From: Trichomonas vaginalis G3
Lineage: Eukaryota > Parabasalia > Trichomonadida > Trichomonadidae
Reading direction: 5' to 3'
Assembly (NCBI RefSeq): GCF_026262505.1
Contig: NC_067206.1
Location: 3,438,879-3,502,878, forward strand
Length of the DNA: 64,000 nucleotides
In this document: piece by piece, positions 9,069 through 17,040 of the stretch
Layout of the letters: every line of letters begins with the position of its first letter
How positions within the stretch are numbered: position 1 is the first letter of the stretch
Translations under genes and position numbers: made by a program
The notes under the pieces: model-generated
What the model saw: the letters and a program-made list of their open reading frames with translations, nothing else
Databases searched by the model: none
What the model was told of the DNA's origin: nothing

Positions 9069-9779
9069 TTAATCTGTTATCTCATCAGCTATTTTTTCTA
9101 TTTGAAATTGCCATAATATTTCATTCATGAATTCTAAATCACAATCAAATAGGTCAGTTATTCTAAATTTAATATTTGATAAATCTTTTGAATGAAGAAT
9201 AAATGAATTCCCGGATAATTGAAACGGATATGATAAAGAAAATGTGTTTAAGTTGATGGATAAAATGTTTTGTATTGATGGGTAAGAGTTAGGGTCTAAT
9301 GTTTGATGTGAAAATCTCATTGGGGTATTAACTTTATCACATTTGATTAAAATGAAATTGGAACCAGTGTCAGAATACAAAACATCCCCAACATCTTTTT
9401 CAAAATTTAATATCCCCAACAATGAACGAAGATGAGGAGTACAAAATTTAATTTTCAGCGGAAATTTAATAAGGTTATTTATTTCATCAAGTTCAAAAAG
9501 TTTATCAGGTTTTGATTTAAAATTTTCTTCATACCATACGATAAATGATTCATTTAAATAACTTAAAATCATGTTAATATCCCATTTCGCTATCACATTA
9601 TTTATATACATATCATACGTTTTTTCAAGGTCATCTTTAATAAATGATATATAATCTGAAGGGTCTAAAAGAATGGGATTAAATTTACCACTCACAGAAA
9701 CGAGAGTAACATTATAAATTCCGCTAACTGTTAAATTTAATTCACAGCTATTATTCGAAATAATATTGATAATTGACAT
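9069..9779 (-). CDS. minor capsid (penton-like) protein
   Basis: A 236-residue, beta-rich protein without recognisable enzymatic motifs. Its start (VTLVSVSGKFNPILLDPSDYI) and its end (IKFRITDLFDCDLEFMN) align in pattern with the broken gene at 50570-51366 of Maverick B, which occupies the same relative place downstream of the capsid genes. Polintons carry a penton/minor capsid gene beside the major capsid gene; the assignment rests on position, size and secondary structure impression rather than on a diagnostic motif. It ends 24 bases upstream (in gene direction) of the fibre gene. Confidence 0.55.
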   Translation of the reverse strand: MSIINIISNNSCELNLTVSGIYNVTLVSVSGKFNPILLDPSDYISFIKDDLEKTYDMYINNVIAKWDINMILSYLNESFIVWYEENFKSKPDKLFELDEINNLIKFPLKIKFCTPHLRSLLGILNFEKDVGDVLYSDTGSNFILIKCDKVNTPMRFSHQTLDPNSYPSIQNILSINLNTFSLSYPFQLSGNSFILHSKDLSNIKFRITDLFDCDLEFMNEILWQFQIEKIADEITD

Positions 9780-9798
9780 TTTTATTACGATTAAAAAT

Positions 9799-10277
9799 AT
9801 GGTAAAGCGTTATTTTCCAGTGATAAATAAAACTAGAATAAGATTACCTCAAGAATTCATAAATTCAACGAATAAGAAATTCATTCATGTTATAAATTTA
9901 GTGTTTTCAAAAATATGAGTCAATGTCATATTCATCAACAGGTTATATTTCACTTCATTCAAATTTAGTTCAATCAAACCCATATAATGACCATTTCATA
10001 AGATTTTCAGATGGTATTAAAAATGTAATTGATAGATTAAAATATGAACAGATTGACAATATCGAATTTTTGGAATTTTGGTTTAAATATCCCGATGGAA
10101 AAAAGATTGAAGTTAAAGATAAAGCTGATACTTATAACAAAAACAATTACAATGACCGATCCGGATAGTGGGGAACAAAAAGAAATAAAACAAACGATAG
10201 AAACTGGTGAAAGGTCAATTATTATTGATTATGATTCAAAGGATTATTATTCAATAATGTTAATGCTTGAATATTAA
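9799..10277 (+). pseudogene. small virion-region gene, two frameshifts
   Basis: ATG at 9799, 19 bases from the divergent start at 9779. The frame opens MVKRYFPVINKTRIRLPQEF, stops at about 9916, continues in a second frame (STGYISLHSNLVQSNPYNDHF, to 10168) and in a third to the TAA at 10275-10277. Read through, it would be a 155-160 residue beta-rich protein. Its neighbours are capsid genes, so a structural role is likely; homology not recognised. Confidence 0.55.
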
Positions 10278-10943
10278 ATAGCCTTAACAAAGAATTTTTC
10301 AAGTGATATTTTATATTCATCAACTATTTTATATAAATATCATTATATGTTAAATGAAGTTCAGTTGTTGTTCCGTTCTTTGATATCTTAATTGTGCTAA
10401 TATCCTTTATAGGATTTATTTTTGCAACTGTTCCGCAGCATGAAACCTCATCATCTATGAAAATTGAATCTTAACGTCTGAATCTTGAACATCACAAAGA
10501 ATGGCGATAATGTGAATTAATGATTCATAAGGTAAAATAATATAAAACCGGATTGGTCAATTAAATTTATTATTGAATCATAATTATTAATTATTATATC
10601 ACGGTAAATTTTCATTAATTCAGAATTAATGTCTATTTTATATGGGTTCTCGATGTTTGATGAAAGAGGCGGGGGTATGTTGGATAAGTGGGGAATTTCA
10701 ACAGGTTCTTTACCGGGTTCAGATAAAATGATTGGGTCTCCATCTTCTTTATTTTGCTCCTCCTCCTTTTTCGGTAAGTCACGAGTTAATAAATTTGGTT
10801 GAGTTGCTGACCTTGTTAATTCGGGGCTAACATTAACTTTAACATTTTGAATAATTCGTGATTTTATCATCATTTACGTTATAACCAACCGTAATCTCTG
10901 CTTTTGCGTTAGTGTTCTTTTGACTAGTGAATCGTCTTCTCAT
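10278..10943 (-). pseudogene. VSCCG-motif protein, shared with Maverick B, frameshifted
   Basis: Starts at ATG 10943 (MRRRFTSQKNTNAKAEITVG), changes frame near 10870 into an open 118-residue segment rich in P/E/K, changes again near 10530, and ends after a segment with EVSCCGTVAKINPIKDIS. The order of a helical segment, the acidic stretch and D/E-V-S-C-C-G followed by short strands matches the product of 51371-51948. Both copies sit between the capsid/ATPase genes and the minor capsid gene. Function unknown; it is a conserved Maverick core gene in this host, broken in both elements. Confidence 0.55.
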
Positions 10944-11019
10944 TTATATTCGATAAAAAAAAAATATTTTAAACTTTTATTTTGCTGGAACTTTTGAATC
11001 TATTATTCCCTGTATTTGT

Positions 11020-11874
11020 TCATGAAGTTGATTTAGCATTTTCATCGAAATTAATAGACCGAATATATTCATTAATTGCATTCTTATAATCATCTGATTT
11101 CTCAAATTTTCTTTTATCTGATTCCTTAACTAAATCATAAGTTAAACCTCGTTGCTGATATAATGGTTTCTTAATTAAATCTTTGAATGCTTGAGATAAA
11201 GCACCTGATGCAATTCTTGCTACTATAATTGGTTGGAATTGCTGTTTAAGTTCATCTTTAACATTTGCGAAAACTGGATCGAATAAAGCAACTTTAAAGA
11301 ATTTCTTAGCTGAAATTTCAGGTCTAATATTTGCATATTTACCATCAAACTGGTTAGAATATCGTGGTAATCCATCCGGTCCCTCTTCAATAGCATTTAA
11401 TTCTTCATTGAAATAAGAATATGGATTATGACGGTATGAATTAATTGGACCATTTTCACCTTCTCCAATGTATTGTTTAACAGCTTTTCCATTTTCATCA
11501 AATTGCATAGGATAACGTTCATTATATGCTTTACGTTTAGGATAATCACTTATAGTTAATTTATAACCATTTATGACTTTAATATTACCTTGACCATCAG
11601 TAACGAAAACTTCATTTATACCATCAGGTTTTCCATTTGGACCCGTAATGTCTGCTTCGTGTGCTTCCCAATTTGGACCATGACGTTTGGCATATGCTTG
11701 AGCTTCTGGTAATGTTAAAACGTTTCTCATTTGTTTAACATCTTTTTGAAGACCAGCAACAATATGAACTAATTCTTTCATTCCATCAGGAACTTTCATA
11801 GTTCTATTATATGCACCCTTTTTGTTTGTTCCTTGTTTTAATGGAACCTGTAGAAGATTTGCTATTTCTGTCAT
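11020..11874 (-). CDS. unknown Maverick virion-region protein, 284 aa
   Basis: Soluble, basic and charged protein with a glycine/asparagine-rich middle ([20 protein letters not shown]) and many tyrosine/proline turns, ending in an amphipathic helix region ([20 protein letters not shown]) and a charged tail. No known motif. It lies 40 bases downstream of the packaging ATPase on the same strand, a place that favours a minor virion or scaffold role. Part of its character (K-G-Y-D/K-L turns) is reminiscent of the large protein at 53916-56594 of Maverick B, but I could not align them. Confidence 0.6.
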   Translation of the reverse strand: MTEIANLLQVPLKQGTNKKGAYNRTMKVPDGMKELVHIVAGLQKDVKQMRNVLTLPEAQAYAKRHGPNWEAHEADITGPNGKPDGINEVFVTDGQGNIKVINGYKLTISDYPKRKAYNERYPMQFDENGKAVKQYIGEGENGPINSYRHNPYSYFNEELNAIEEGPDGLPRYSNQFDGKYANIRPEISAKKFFKVALFDPVFANVKDELKQQFQPIIVARIASGALSQAFKDLIKKPLYQQRGLTYDLVKESDKRKFEKSDDYKNAINEYIRSINFDENAKSTS

Positions 11875-11914
11875 GTTTAATTATAAATAAAAAATAAAAA
11901 TTAATTATAAAAAG

Positions 11915-12742
11915 TTAATCAAATTTAACACTTCCTTTATTTAAATCAACTATTATTTTTCCATGTTCACCTAATTGCTGATATTGTGTGTAAAGTTCAT
12001 TAATGCTCATTGGTAAATTCACTTGATAAAGCATAACGTTCAACTGTTGACGACTAAACCCACTGAAAATGAAAAGGGTTGATAGATTTGATTTAATGTT
12101 TGTGCTTAATGCTTTGAAATATTGAACAGCCATAAAGAATGAACACTGAATGTGTCGACATTGAGTTAATAACTGATTAAAATATGATTTCTCATTTGTT
12201 ATTAGTTTTGATTTCACTGCATCATCTAGAAAAATGAGTGAATGCAAAAATTCTCTATCAAAATTTGAAATAGAAAGTGTTTCAAATAATTCATCCCGTT
12301 GTTTATCAATAATTTTATCCTCTAATCCTTGCTTCTTGATTGTATTATATAATTCTTTATACATTAAAAAGTTTTTTAAATAATCTTCTGCTTCTTCTTG
12401 TGATAAATAAATAATTGGAATTTTGATTAAATGCTTTAAAGATTCAAATGTATCATCTGAAGGTGAACCTGAACGGTTGATATAAATTAACACATGTGAA
12501 TAGGGGGAAGTGTTAGCAATAATGATAATTTGTTTTAATATCGTTAATGTTTTACCTTTATTTTGTTTACCAATTGCTGCAGTGATTGAATTTAAGTAAC
12601 ATTCAGAATATGGAATTTTCATTAATTTTTCCTTAGATAGAGCATTTCTATTATCACTCAATGCTTCATTAATCATATCATCTACGTATGTATTATATAC
12701 TCCCGCTAATTCTTCATAAGGGGTGGATGAATTTAAATCCAT
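11915..12742 (-). CDS. A32/FtsK-HerA-type genome packaging ATPase
   Basis: A 275-residue P-loop ATPase that would pump genome DNA into the capsid. Walker A GKQNKGKT at residues 58-65, hydrophobic strand plus Walker B LIFLDDA at about 169-175, and a QCRHIQCSFFMAVQ segment after it, typical of the family's sensor region. Length is usual for Polinton ATPases (about 220-300). It starts 24 bases downstream of the capsid gene end on the same strand, the classical ATPase/capsid pairing. The leader TTTATTTTTGATTAAATG matches the element's short promoter style. Intact. Confidence 0.85.
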   Translation of the reverse strand: MDLNSSTPYEELAGVYNTYVDDMINEALSDNRNALSKEKLMKIPYSECYLNSITAAIGKQNKGKTLTILKQIIIIANTSPYSHVLIYINRSGSPSDDTFESLKHLIKIPIIYLSQEEAEDYLKNFLMYKELYNTIKKQGLEDKIIDKQRDELFETLSISNFDREFLHSLIFLDDAVKSKLITNEKSYFNQLLTQCRHIQCSFFMAVQYFKALSTNIKSNLSTLFIFSGFSRQQLNVMLYQVNLPMSINELYTQYQQLGEHGKIIVDLNKGSVKFD

Positions 12743-12766
12743 TTAATCAAAAATAAATTTATAATT

Positions 12767-14407
12767 TTAAACATTTCTATTCATCAATATTTCATCATAT
12801 GAACTTCTATACTGTGGTGGTGTACCTGTTGGATGATATTTCAAACCTTCATCCGGTGTCCATGTCCAATATGTAGTCCTAGTAAACCAAACCTGAGGAG
12901 GATTTGTCACCTTTGAACAGTAAGTGTCATTTACACCCTGAATGATTGGATAAGCTTTCACTTGTACTGTAACTTGTGAATTGAAAGTTTCTAATCCGTC
13001 AAAGAATATACCCGCTCCATCACGTTGAACTGGAATAGTGCATAAGAATGAAGTTTGGTCTTTCCATGTTCTAGCTAATGGCGTGCCATTATCATCATTC
13101 AGTGGTCTAGTTAATGAGTCCTCGTATTCTTCTGTGCATTCATTCACTCCATCTAAATCAGAAGCTTGAAGCATACGTGTAAAGAATATGTCGCCCACTG
13201 TGGTCATCGCTTGATCGGGGAAGTTTCTGGAATCTATAGTGACCTGAAGACCTCGAAGCATTGGATTTTCTAAAACCGTTCTTTGCATTGCATTCTTCGG
13301 AAATGTTAACACAACATCTGTAACATTATGAAGAGCGTATGAGAAATCTGAGCTGATACCTTCAGGAGTGATGCAACCTCCATTTAGTGAACGAACGTCA
13401 ATATGTTGAGCTGGAATCATGAATGGATCTTCCTTACTGAATAAACGTGGTATTGCTTTAACTGATTCTTCAATTAAACCGTATCCTGGTGTAATGCATT
13501 TATCCTCTAAAACTTCCATCTTTGTGCATGAAATAATAACGTTATCAACTGTTGCGTCAGCAGATGTAGCGGCTAAGCTTGTAATTAATTTGGTAGGAAG
13601 TCCGATTTGTTGGAATTTGCGATCATATTTATAAACATGATTCATAATCTTTTCATAATTTTCATCAGTTATCTTTTCATAAACGTAATTTTGTAAATCA
13701 GCAACTCTTAACGGGTCAACCTGACAAAATACTAAAGTATCCCTGAAAACATAATATTTAAGAATGATTTCACCAAATGATTTAGGATAATCATCGAACG
13801 CCTGAAATGCTAACAAATCATTTACCGGAATAATCATATCAAAAGTGATATCAACTTCTTCATTTGCGTTCTTGAAAACTTCTGAAGGGTCAATATATTT
13901 ACCACATACTGAGTTATCATATTTTTGAACATTATTATATAACGAATGAACAAACTTTTTAACTTTCCTTTCTGATTTTGGTTTATATGTTGCAAATGCG
14001 AAAGATTCACGGGCGCAATCCATCTGAAGATAACCGGCATCACCTCTTTCGGTTTCTACTTCTAATTGTTTAAAGCTTTGATTTGATGATTTGTAACCAA
14101 CGAATAAACGCATGCATTTAAAAGCGGCATCACATGTGAAAGCTTTATTTGAAACTAGAGTTGCTTTAACTTTGCGTTTAATATATGTGTCACCTAATTG
14201 GTTCACATCATGAGCCGGATTTGTAATTCTTAAATGAGTTTGTTTATCATCAAAATATGGAGCATCAGAGTCATAGCATGAACTTTCAAGTTCTCTATAA
14301 TATCTTCTACCGTCATTCTTTGCGAATATTTCATTTATCTTTTCAAATGAATGAAACACATTTCCATTAATCGGTTTAGTGTTTGGCACTAAATAGTTAG
14401 TCGTCAT
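12767..14407 (-). CDS. major capsid protein (double jelly-roll type, inferred)
   Basis: A 546-residue beta-rich protein, the usual size for Polinton major capsid proteins, directly upstream of the packaging ATPase. Aligned by eye with the broken capsid gene of Maverick B (52279-53883), it shares FVGYKSSNQ with YVGYQ, IPVNDLLAFQAFDDYPKSFG with VPLSSFLIFRFLRYLPNWAG, a following LVFCQVDP with LVIAPTQDP, and TSFLCTIPVQ with SNFWLGIPFA near the C-terminus. The double jelly-roll fold is inferred from the element type and gene order. The reading frame is intact, so this element may have kept the ability to make capsids until recently. Confidence 0.75.
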   Translation of the reverse strand: MTTNYLVPNTKPINGNVFHSFEKINEIFAKNDGRRYYRELESSCYDSDAPYFDDKQTHLRITNPAHDVNQLGDTYIKRKVKATLVSNKAFTCDAAFKCMRLFVGYKSSNQSFKQLEVETERGDAGYLQMDCARESFAFATYKPKSERKVKKFVHSLYNNVQKYDNSVCGKYIDPSEVFKNANEEVDITFDMIIPVNDLLAFQAFDDYPKSFGEIILKYYVFRDTLVFCQVDPLRVADLQNYVYEKITDENYEKIMNHVYKYDRKFQQIGLPTKLITSLAATSADATVDNVIISCTKMEVLEDKCITPGYGLIEESVKAIPRLFSKEDPFMIPAQHIDVRSLNGGCITPEGISSDFSYALHNVTDVVLTFPKNAMQRTVLENPMLRGLQVTIDSRNFPDQAMTTVGDIFFTRMLQASDLDGVNECTEEYEDSLTRPLNDDNGTPLARTWKDQTSFLCTIPVQRDGAGIFFDGLETFNSQVTVQVKAYPIIQGVNDTYCSKVTNPPQVWFTRTTYWTWTPDEGLKYHPTGTPPQYRSSYDEILMNRNV

Positions 14408-14476
14408 TTATTAATAAATAAAAAATCAAAATTAAAAGATGAAAATGAATTTTTAATTTTAATGAAATAATCAACT

Positions 14477-14692
14477 ATGGCTGCAGGTATATTTAAGAAA
14501 CTGTGGGATAAAGTAAAAAGAGGAGCGCATAAAGTTTGGGAAACAATGAAGAAAGGAGCAAATTGGATATTTAAGAATAAAGAAGCAATTAGTGACGTTG
14601 CTGAATCAATAACGCCAAAAGCCGCCCCAATAAGAGAAATATTAAATAAAGGAGAAAAAGTTTATCAAAGACTACAACCGATACTAAGATAA
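14477..14692 (+). CDS. small amphipathic basic virion-type protein
   Basis: A 71-residue protein beginning MAAGIFKKLWDKVKRG, with two amphipathic lysine/tryptophan helices and a second half that is mildly hydrophobic. The start resembles the neighbour at 14713-14949 (MAAGFFKKLWDGIKKAAG) and the Maverick B proteins at 36229 and 39983 (MGFFSKIGNFF, MGLFGALAG). Such short membrane-active or DNA-condensing proteins recall adenovirus core/pVI-type proteins in Polintons; the function here is inference. It points away from the capsid gene, 69 bases from its start. Confidence 0.6.
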   Translation: MAAGIFKKLWDKVKRGAHKVWETMKKGANWIFKNKEAISDVAESITPKAAPIREILNKGEKVYQRLQPILR

Positions 14693-14712
14693 AAATAATA
14701 TTTATTTTTCCA

Positions 14713-14949
14713 CTATCTACCTCCTATTTTATTAAGTATTCCTTCAGCAATTCCACCAATTGCGTTACCTGCTTGTGCTCCCATCGCCGGATTACCTGCT
14801 TTAGTACCTAATACTCCACCTATGATAGTTCCTGCCGTTTTCGCTACTGGTGCCAAAAAGTTTGCAACGGGTTTAATAATATTTTTATGAACCCAACCTG
14901 CAGCTTTCTTAATTCCATCCCATAATTTTTTAAAGAATCCTGCCGCCAT
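14713..14949 (-). CDS. small amphipathic virion-type protein with glycine-rich hydrophobic tail
   Basis: A 78-residue protein: amphipathic N-terminal helix (FFKKLWDGIKKAAGWVHK), a short spacer, and a glycine/alanine-rich hydrophobic segment (TAGTIIGGVLGTKAGNPAMG) that could insert into membrane. Converges on the gene at 14477-14692, with 20 bases between the stops. The shared MAAG-FFKKLWD start suggests duplication of an ancestral gene and inversion. Probable structural or membrane-lytic role. Confidence 0.6.
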   Translation of the reverse strand: MAAGFFKKLWDGIKKAAGWVHKNIIKPVANFLAPVAKTAGTIIGGVLGTKAGNPAMGAQAGNAIGGIAEGILNKIGGR

Positions 14950-15015
14950 TTCTGATTTAATATTAATTAAAAAATATATTTCATCACTTATATTCTAATT
15001 TTTATTTAATGATAA

Positions 15016-15204
15016 ATGAAACCAATTTTAAAAATAAATGAAACAGAGGAGGAAGAAATAAATGAAAGTGAAAATGTTCAACAAAAAATAAACGTTGTTA
15101 AACCAATTACTGAAATAAAAATTTTTTCATCTGTTGAAGAATTTAATGACTATTATGTTGTTGTAAACAGAAATTCATCAAAAGTGACACCTCAGAAAAG
15201 CTAA
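15016..15204 (+). CDS. small acidic subterminal protein
   Basis: A 62-residue glutamate-rich protein (ETEEEEINESENV) ending YYVVVNRNSSKVTPQKS. It is the last gene before the long palindrome. A segment of the same coding sequence (NRNSSKVT) occurs in mirror orientation at 16384-16411 beyond the palindrome, showing that each palindrome arm is attached to the same kind of subterminal gene. No family recognised. Confidence 0.5.
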   Translation: MKPILKINETEEEEINESENVQQKINVVKPITEIKIFSSVEEFNDYYVVVNRNSSKVTPQKS

Positions 15205-15320
15205 AATATTGAATTTTTGGAACTTTTGATAGAGCACGTTTTTAAATATTAATTAAAGTAAATGTATATTTTGTAAAGATTCTTTTTAATAAAAAAATAA
15301 AATTTTGAAGAAGAACACAA

Positions 15321-16241
15321 AATCTTCTGAAAAATAATATCACATAAACTCATATTATTTTCTAATATCTAACTATTTTATATAAAAATCAAATTCAATG
15401 ATCTTAAAAGCGAAGGATAAACCTCAAAATTTACGAATATAATGAGTGGGAATATAATGCTTATCTATCATAAAACCATATGAAATATCAATTTTTGCTT
15501 TACGCCTAATTTTTGACGACAATTAGCAAAAAATGTTAAATGTTAACACTCAGTCCATTTGAATATGAAAAATAAAATTGACTTTGATTAAATGTTTTTA
15601 TTTATCATGCAATTCTTCTTGCGACCAAAGATTTGAATAAAAGTTCAAAAAATAAGATAGCTTAAAAAATAATATACGGTAGTGTTTACTAATAGATGAA
15701 TAGTATATAAATTCTATTAAAATGGATTTGATCCAAAAAAATATAAAACCAAAAATAATTGTTATAATTTAAATGAAGAAGTAATTTAAAACGATTTTAT
15801 TTATGATCAAATTTTATATATTTTTTTGGATCAAATCCATTTTAATAGAATTTATATACTATTCATCTATTAGTAAACACTACCGTATATTATTTTTTAA
15901 GCTATCTTATTTTTGAACTTTTATTCAAATCTTTGGTCGCAAGAAGAATTGCATGATAAATAAAAACATTTAATCAAAGTCAATTTTATTTTTCATATTC
16001 AAATGGACTGAGTGTTAACATTTAACATTTTTTGCTAATTGTCGTCAAAAATTAGGCGTAAAGCAAAAATTGATATTTCATATGGTTTTATGATAGATAA
16101 GCATTATATTCCCACTCATTATATTCGTAAATTTTGAGGTTTATCCTTCGCTTTTAAGATCATTGAATTTGATTTTTATATAAAATAGTTAGATATTAGA
16201 AAATAATATGAGTTTATGTGATATTATTTTTCAGAAGATTT
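15321..16241. repeat. head-to-head palindrome, ~430-bp arms (candidate terminal inverted repeats)
   Basis: Arm 1 is 15321-15748 and arm 2 is 15811-16241; they are near-identical reverse complements (one visible 2-bp indel at the inner tip), separated by 62 bp of AT-rich spacer. The inner tips carry TGGATTTGATCCA, itself able to fold. The arms have no coding potential. Mavericks of trichomonads have long terminal inverted repeats, so the palindrome is read as the right terminus of Maverick A facing the terminus of a second element. A hairpin transposon or an inverted duplication are alternatives. Confidence 0.85.
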
Positions 16242-16285
16242 CATTCTATATGCCTATGAAAAGTACTCTCAAAACTAACTTTTTC

Positions 16286-16412
16286 CTAATTATAATTAAA
16301 TCTAGAATATTGTATTATGCTTAGTATTATTTCATTTTTCGCATTCAATTTAGAATTTACAAATGTCAAAAAATTGAGAGCTGTCACTTTTGATGAATTT
16401 CTGTTTATTACA
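16286..16412 (-). pseudogene. mirror copy of the subterminal gene, truncated
   Basis: On the minus strand the codons give NIVINRNSSKVTALNF, matching VVVNRNSSKVT at the end of the gene at 15016-15204, then continue to a stop at 16286-16288. Upstream codons contain a TAA and no start. The different C-terminal end shows the two elements are not exact copies. Confidence 0.5.
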
Positions 16413-16465
16413 ATGTTAATAATAAAAAATTATTTGAAGAATTGACAACGTGTAAATTGAATAAA

Positions 16466-16642
16466 ATGTTTAAAGTTGATGGATTCAAAATTTCAAAAAT
16501 AAAGGGGGTGGTTAGTTTGAAATCTATTCCTCAATCAAGAATCACCTCATTAATGAAAATTGATGATTTAACAAAAAGAATAGAAGAGATTGAAGAAAGA
16601 ATAAATCAAATAATTGATATCATAAATTCAAATAATCATTAG
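16466..16642 (+). CDS. small coiled-coil ORF, unknown
   Basis: A 58-residue ORF from ATG 16466, with a C-terminal coiled coil (DDLTKRIEEIEERINQIIDI). An in-frame TTG-led extension to 16442 exists but is unlikely in a eukaryote. It lies in the second Maverick remnant; short coiled-coil proteins of this type are common in the elements but I do not recognise a family. Confidence 0.4.
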   Translation: MFKVDGFKISKIKGVVSLKSIPQSRITSLMKIDDLTKRIEEIEERINQIIDIINSNNH

Positions 16643-16731
16643 TTTCTTAAAGTTCAATGTTGATTCTGAGACATGAATTTTTAAAGTTTATTTTTAAAAA
16701 AAATTTTTATTTCATTATGGTAGTGAATCTT

Positions 16732-16962
16732 TCATTCATGAAAATAATTATTTCTAATTTCTTCTTCTCGTTTATGAGGTCTTTGATTATGACTCCATTG
16801 ATTCCATGAAATTAAATATTCTTTATCATTATATTTATACCTCATTAGCTTATTTTGGCTTTCATATTCATTTAATAATTCACAATCTTCATTTTTAAAT
16901 TGAAGTTTAACCCATTCAGGATTTAAACAATGTTTAATTAATCGCGGAATATCTGACATCAT
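16732..16962 (-). CDS. small ORF of the Maverick remnant, unknown
   Basis: A 76-residue basic protein (MMSDIPRLIKHCLNPEWVKL...NQWSHNQRPHKREEEI). The start at 16962 is supported by a leader TTTTTTATCTTTTATAAAAG, in the style of the viral promoters. No motif recognised. Confidence 0.45.
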   Translation of the reverse strand: MMSDIPRLIKHCLNPEWVKLQFKNEDCELLNEYESQNKLMRYKYNDKEYLISWNQWSHNQRPHKREEEIRNNYFHE

Positions 16963-17040
16963 CTATATATAGCTTCTTTTATAAAAGATAAAAAATAAAT
17001 TATTTTAAAATTAATGTTAATTTTTTAATGATTTATTTTT

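Larger units (their letters stand above)
1..15748. mobile_element. Maverick/Polinton A, right part (left end outside window)
   Basis: An endogenous virus-like element recognised by a set of genes: rve-type integrase remnant (892-2129), packaging ATPase (11915-12742), a capsid protein of 546 residues (12767-14407), a minor capsid protein (9069-9779) and a collar-type fibre (7989-9044). The left end lies before the window. The right end is placed at the inner tip of the long palindrome (15748), by inference. The left 2.5 kb is full of frameshifts, whereas the virion genes are mostly open. No adenovirus-type protease, common in Polintons, was recognised. A cassette with helicase and KilA-N genes sits at 2474-7816. 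Confidence 0.8.
15811..17040. mobile_element. remnant of a second Maverick (terminus plus subterminal genes)
   Basis: Begins with palindrome arm 2, then a broken copy of the subterminal gene in mirror orientation (16286-16412) and two small ORFs. The ORF ending at 16732 is preceded by a viral-style leader (TTTTTTATCTTTTATAAAAG before its ATG). Beyond about 17040 nothing viral is seen, so the element is a solo end. The right limit is approximate. Confidence 0.5.
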
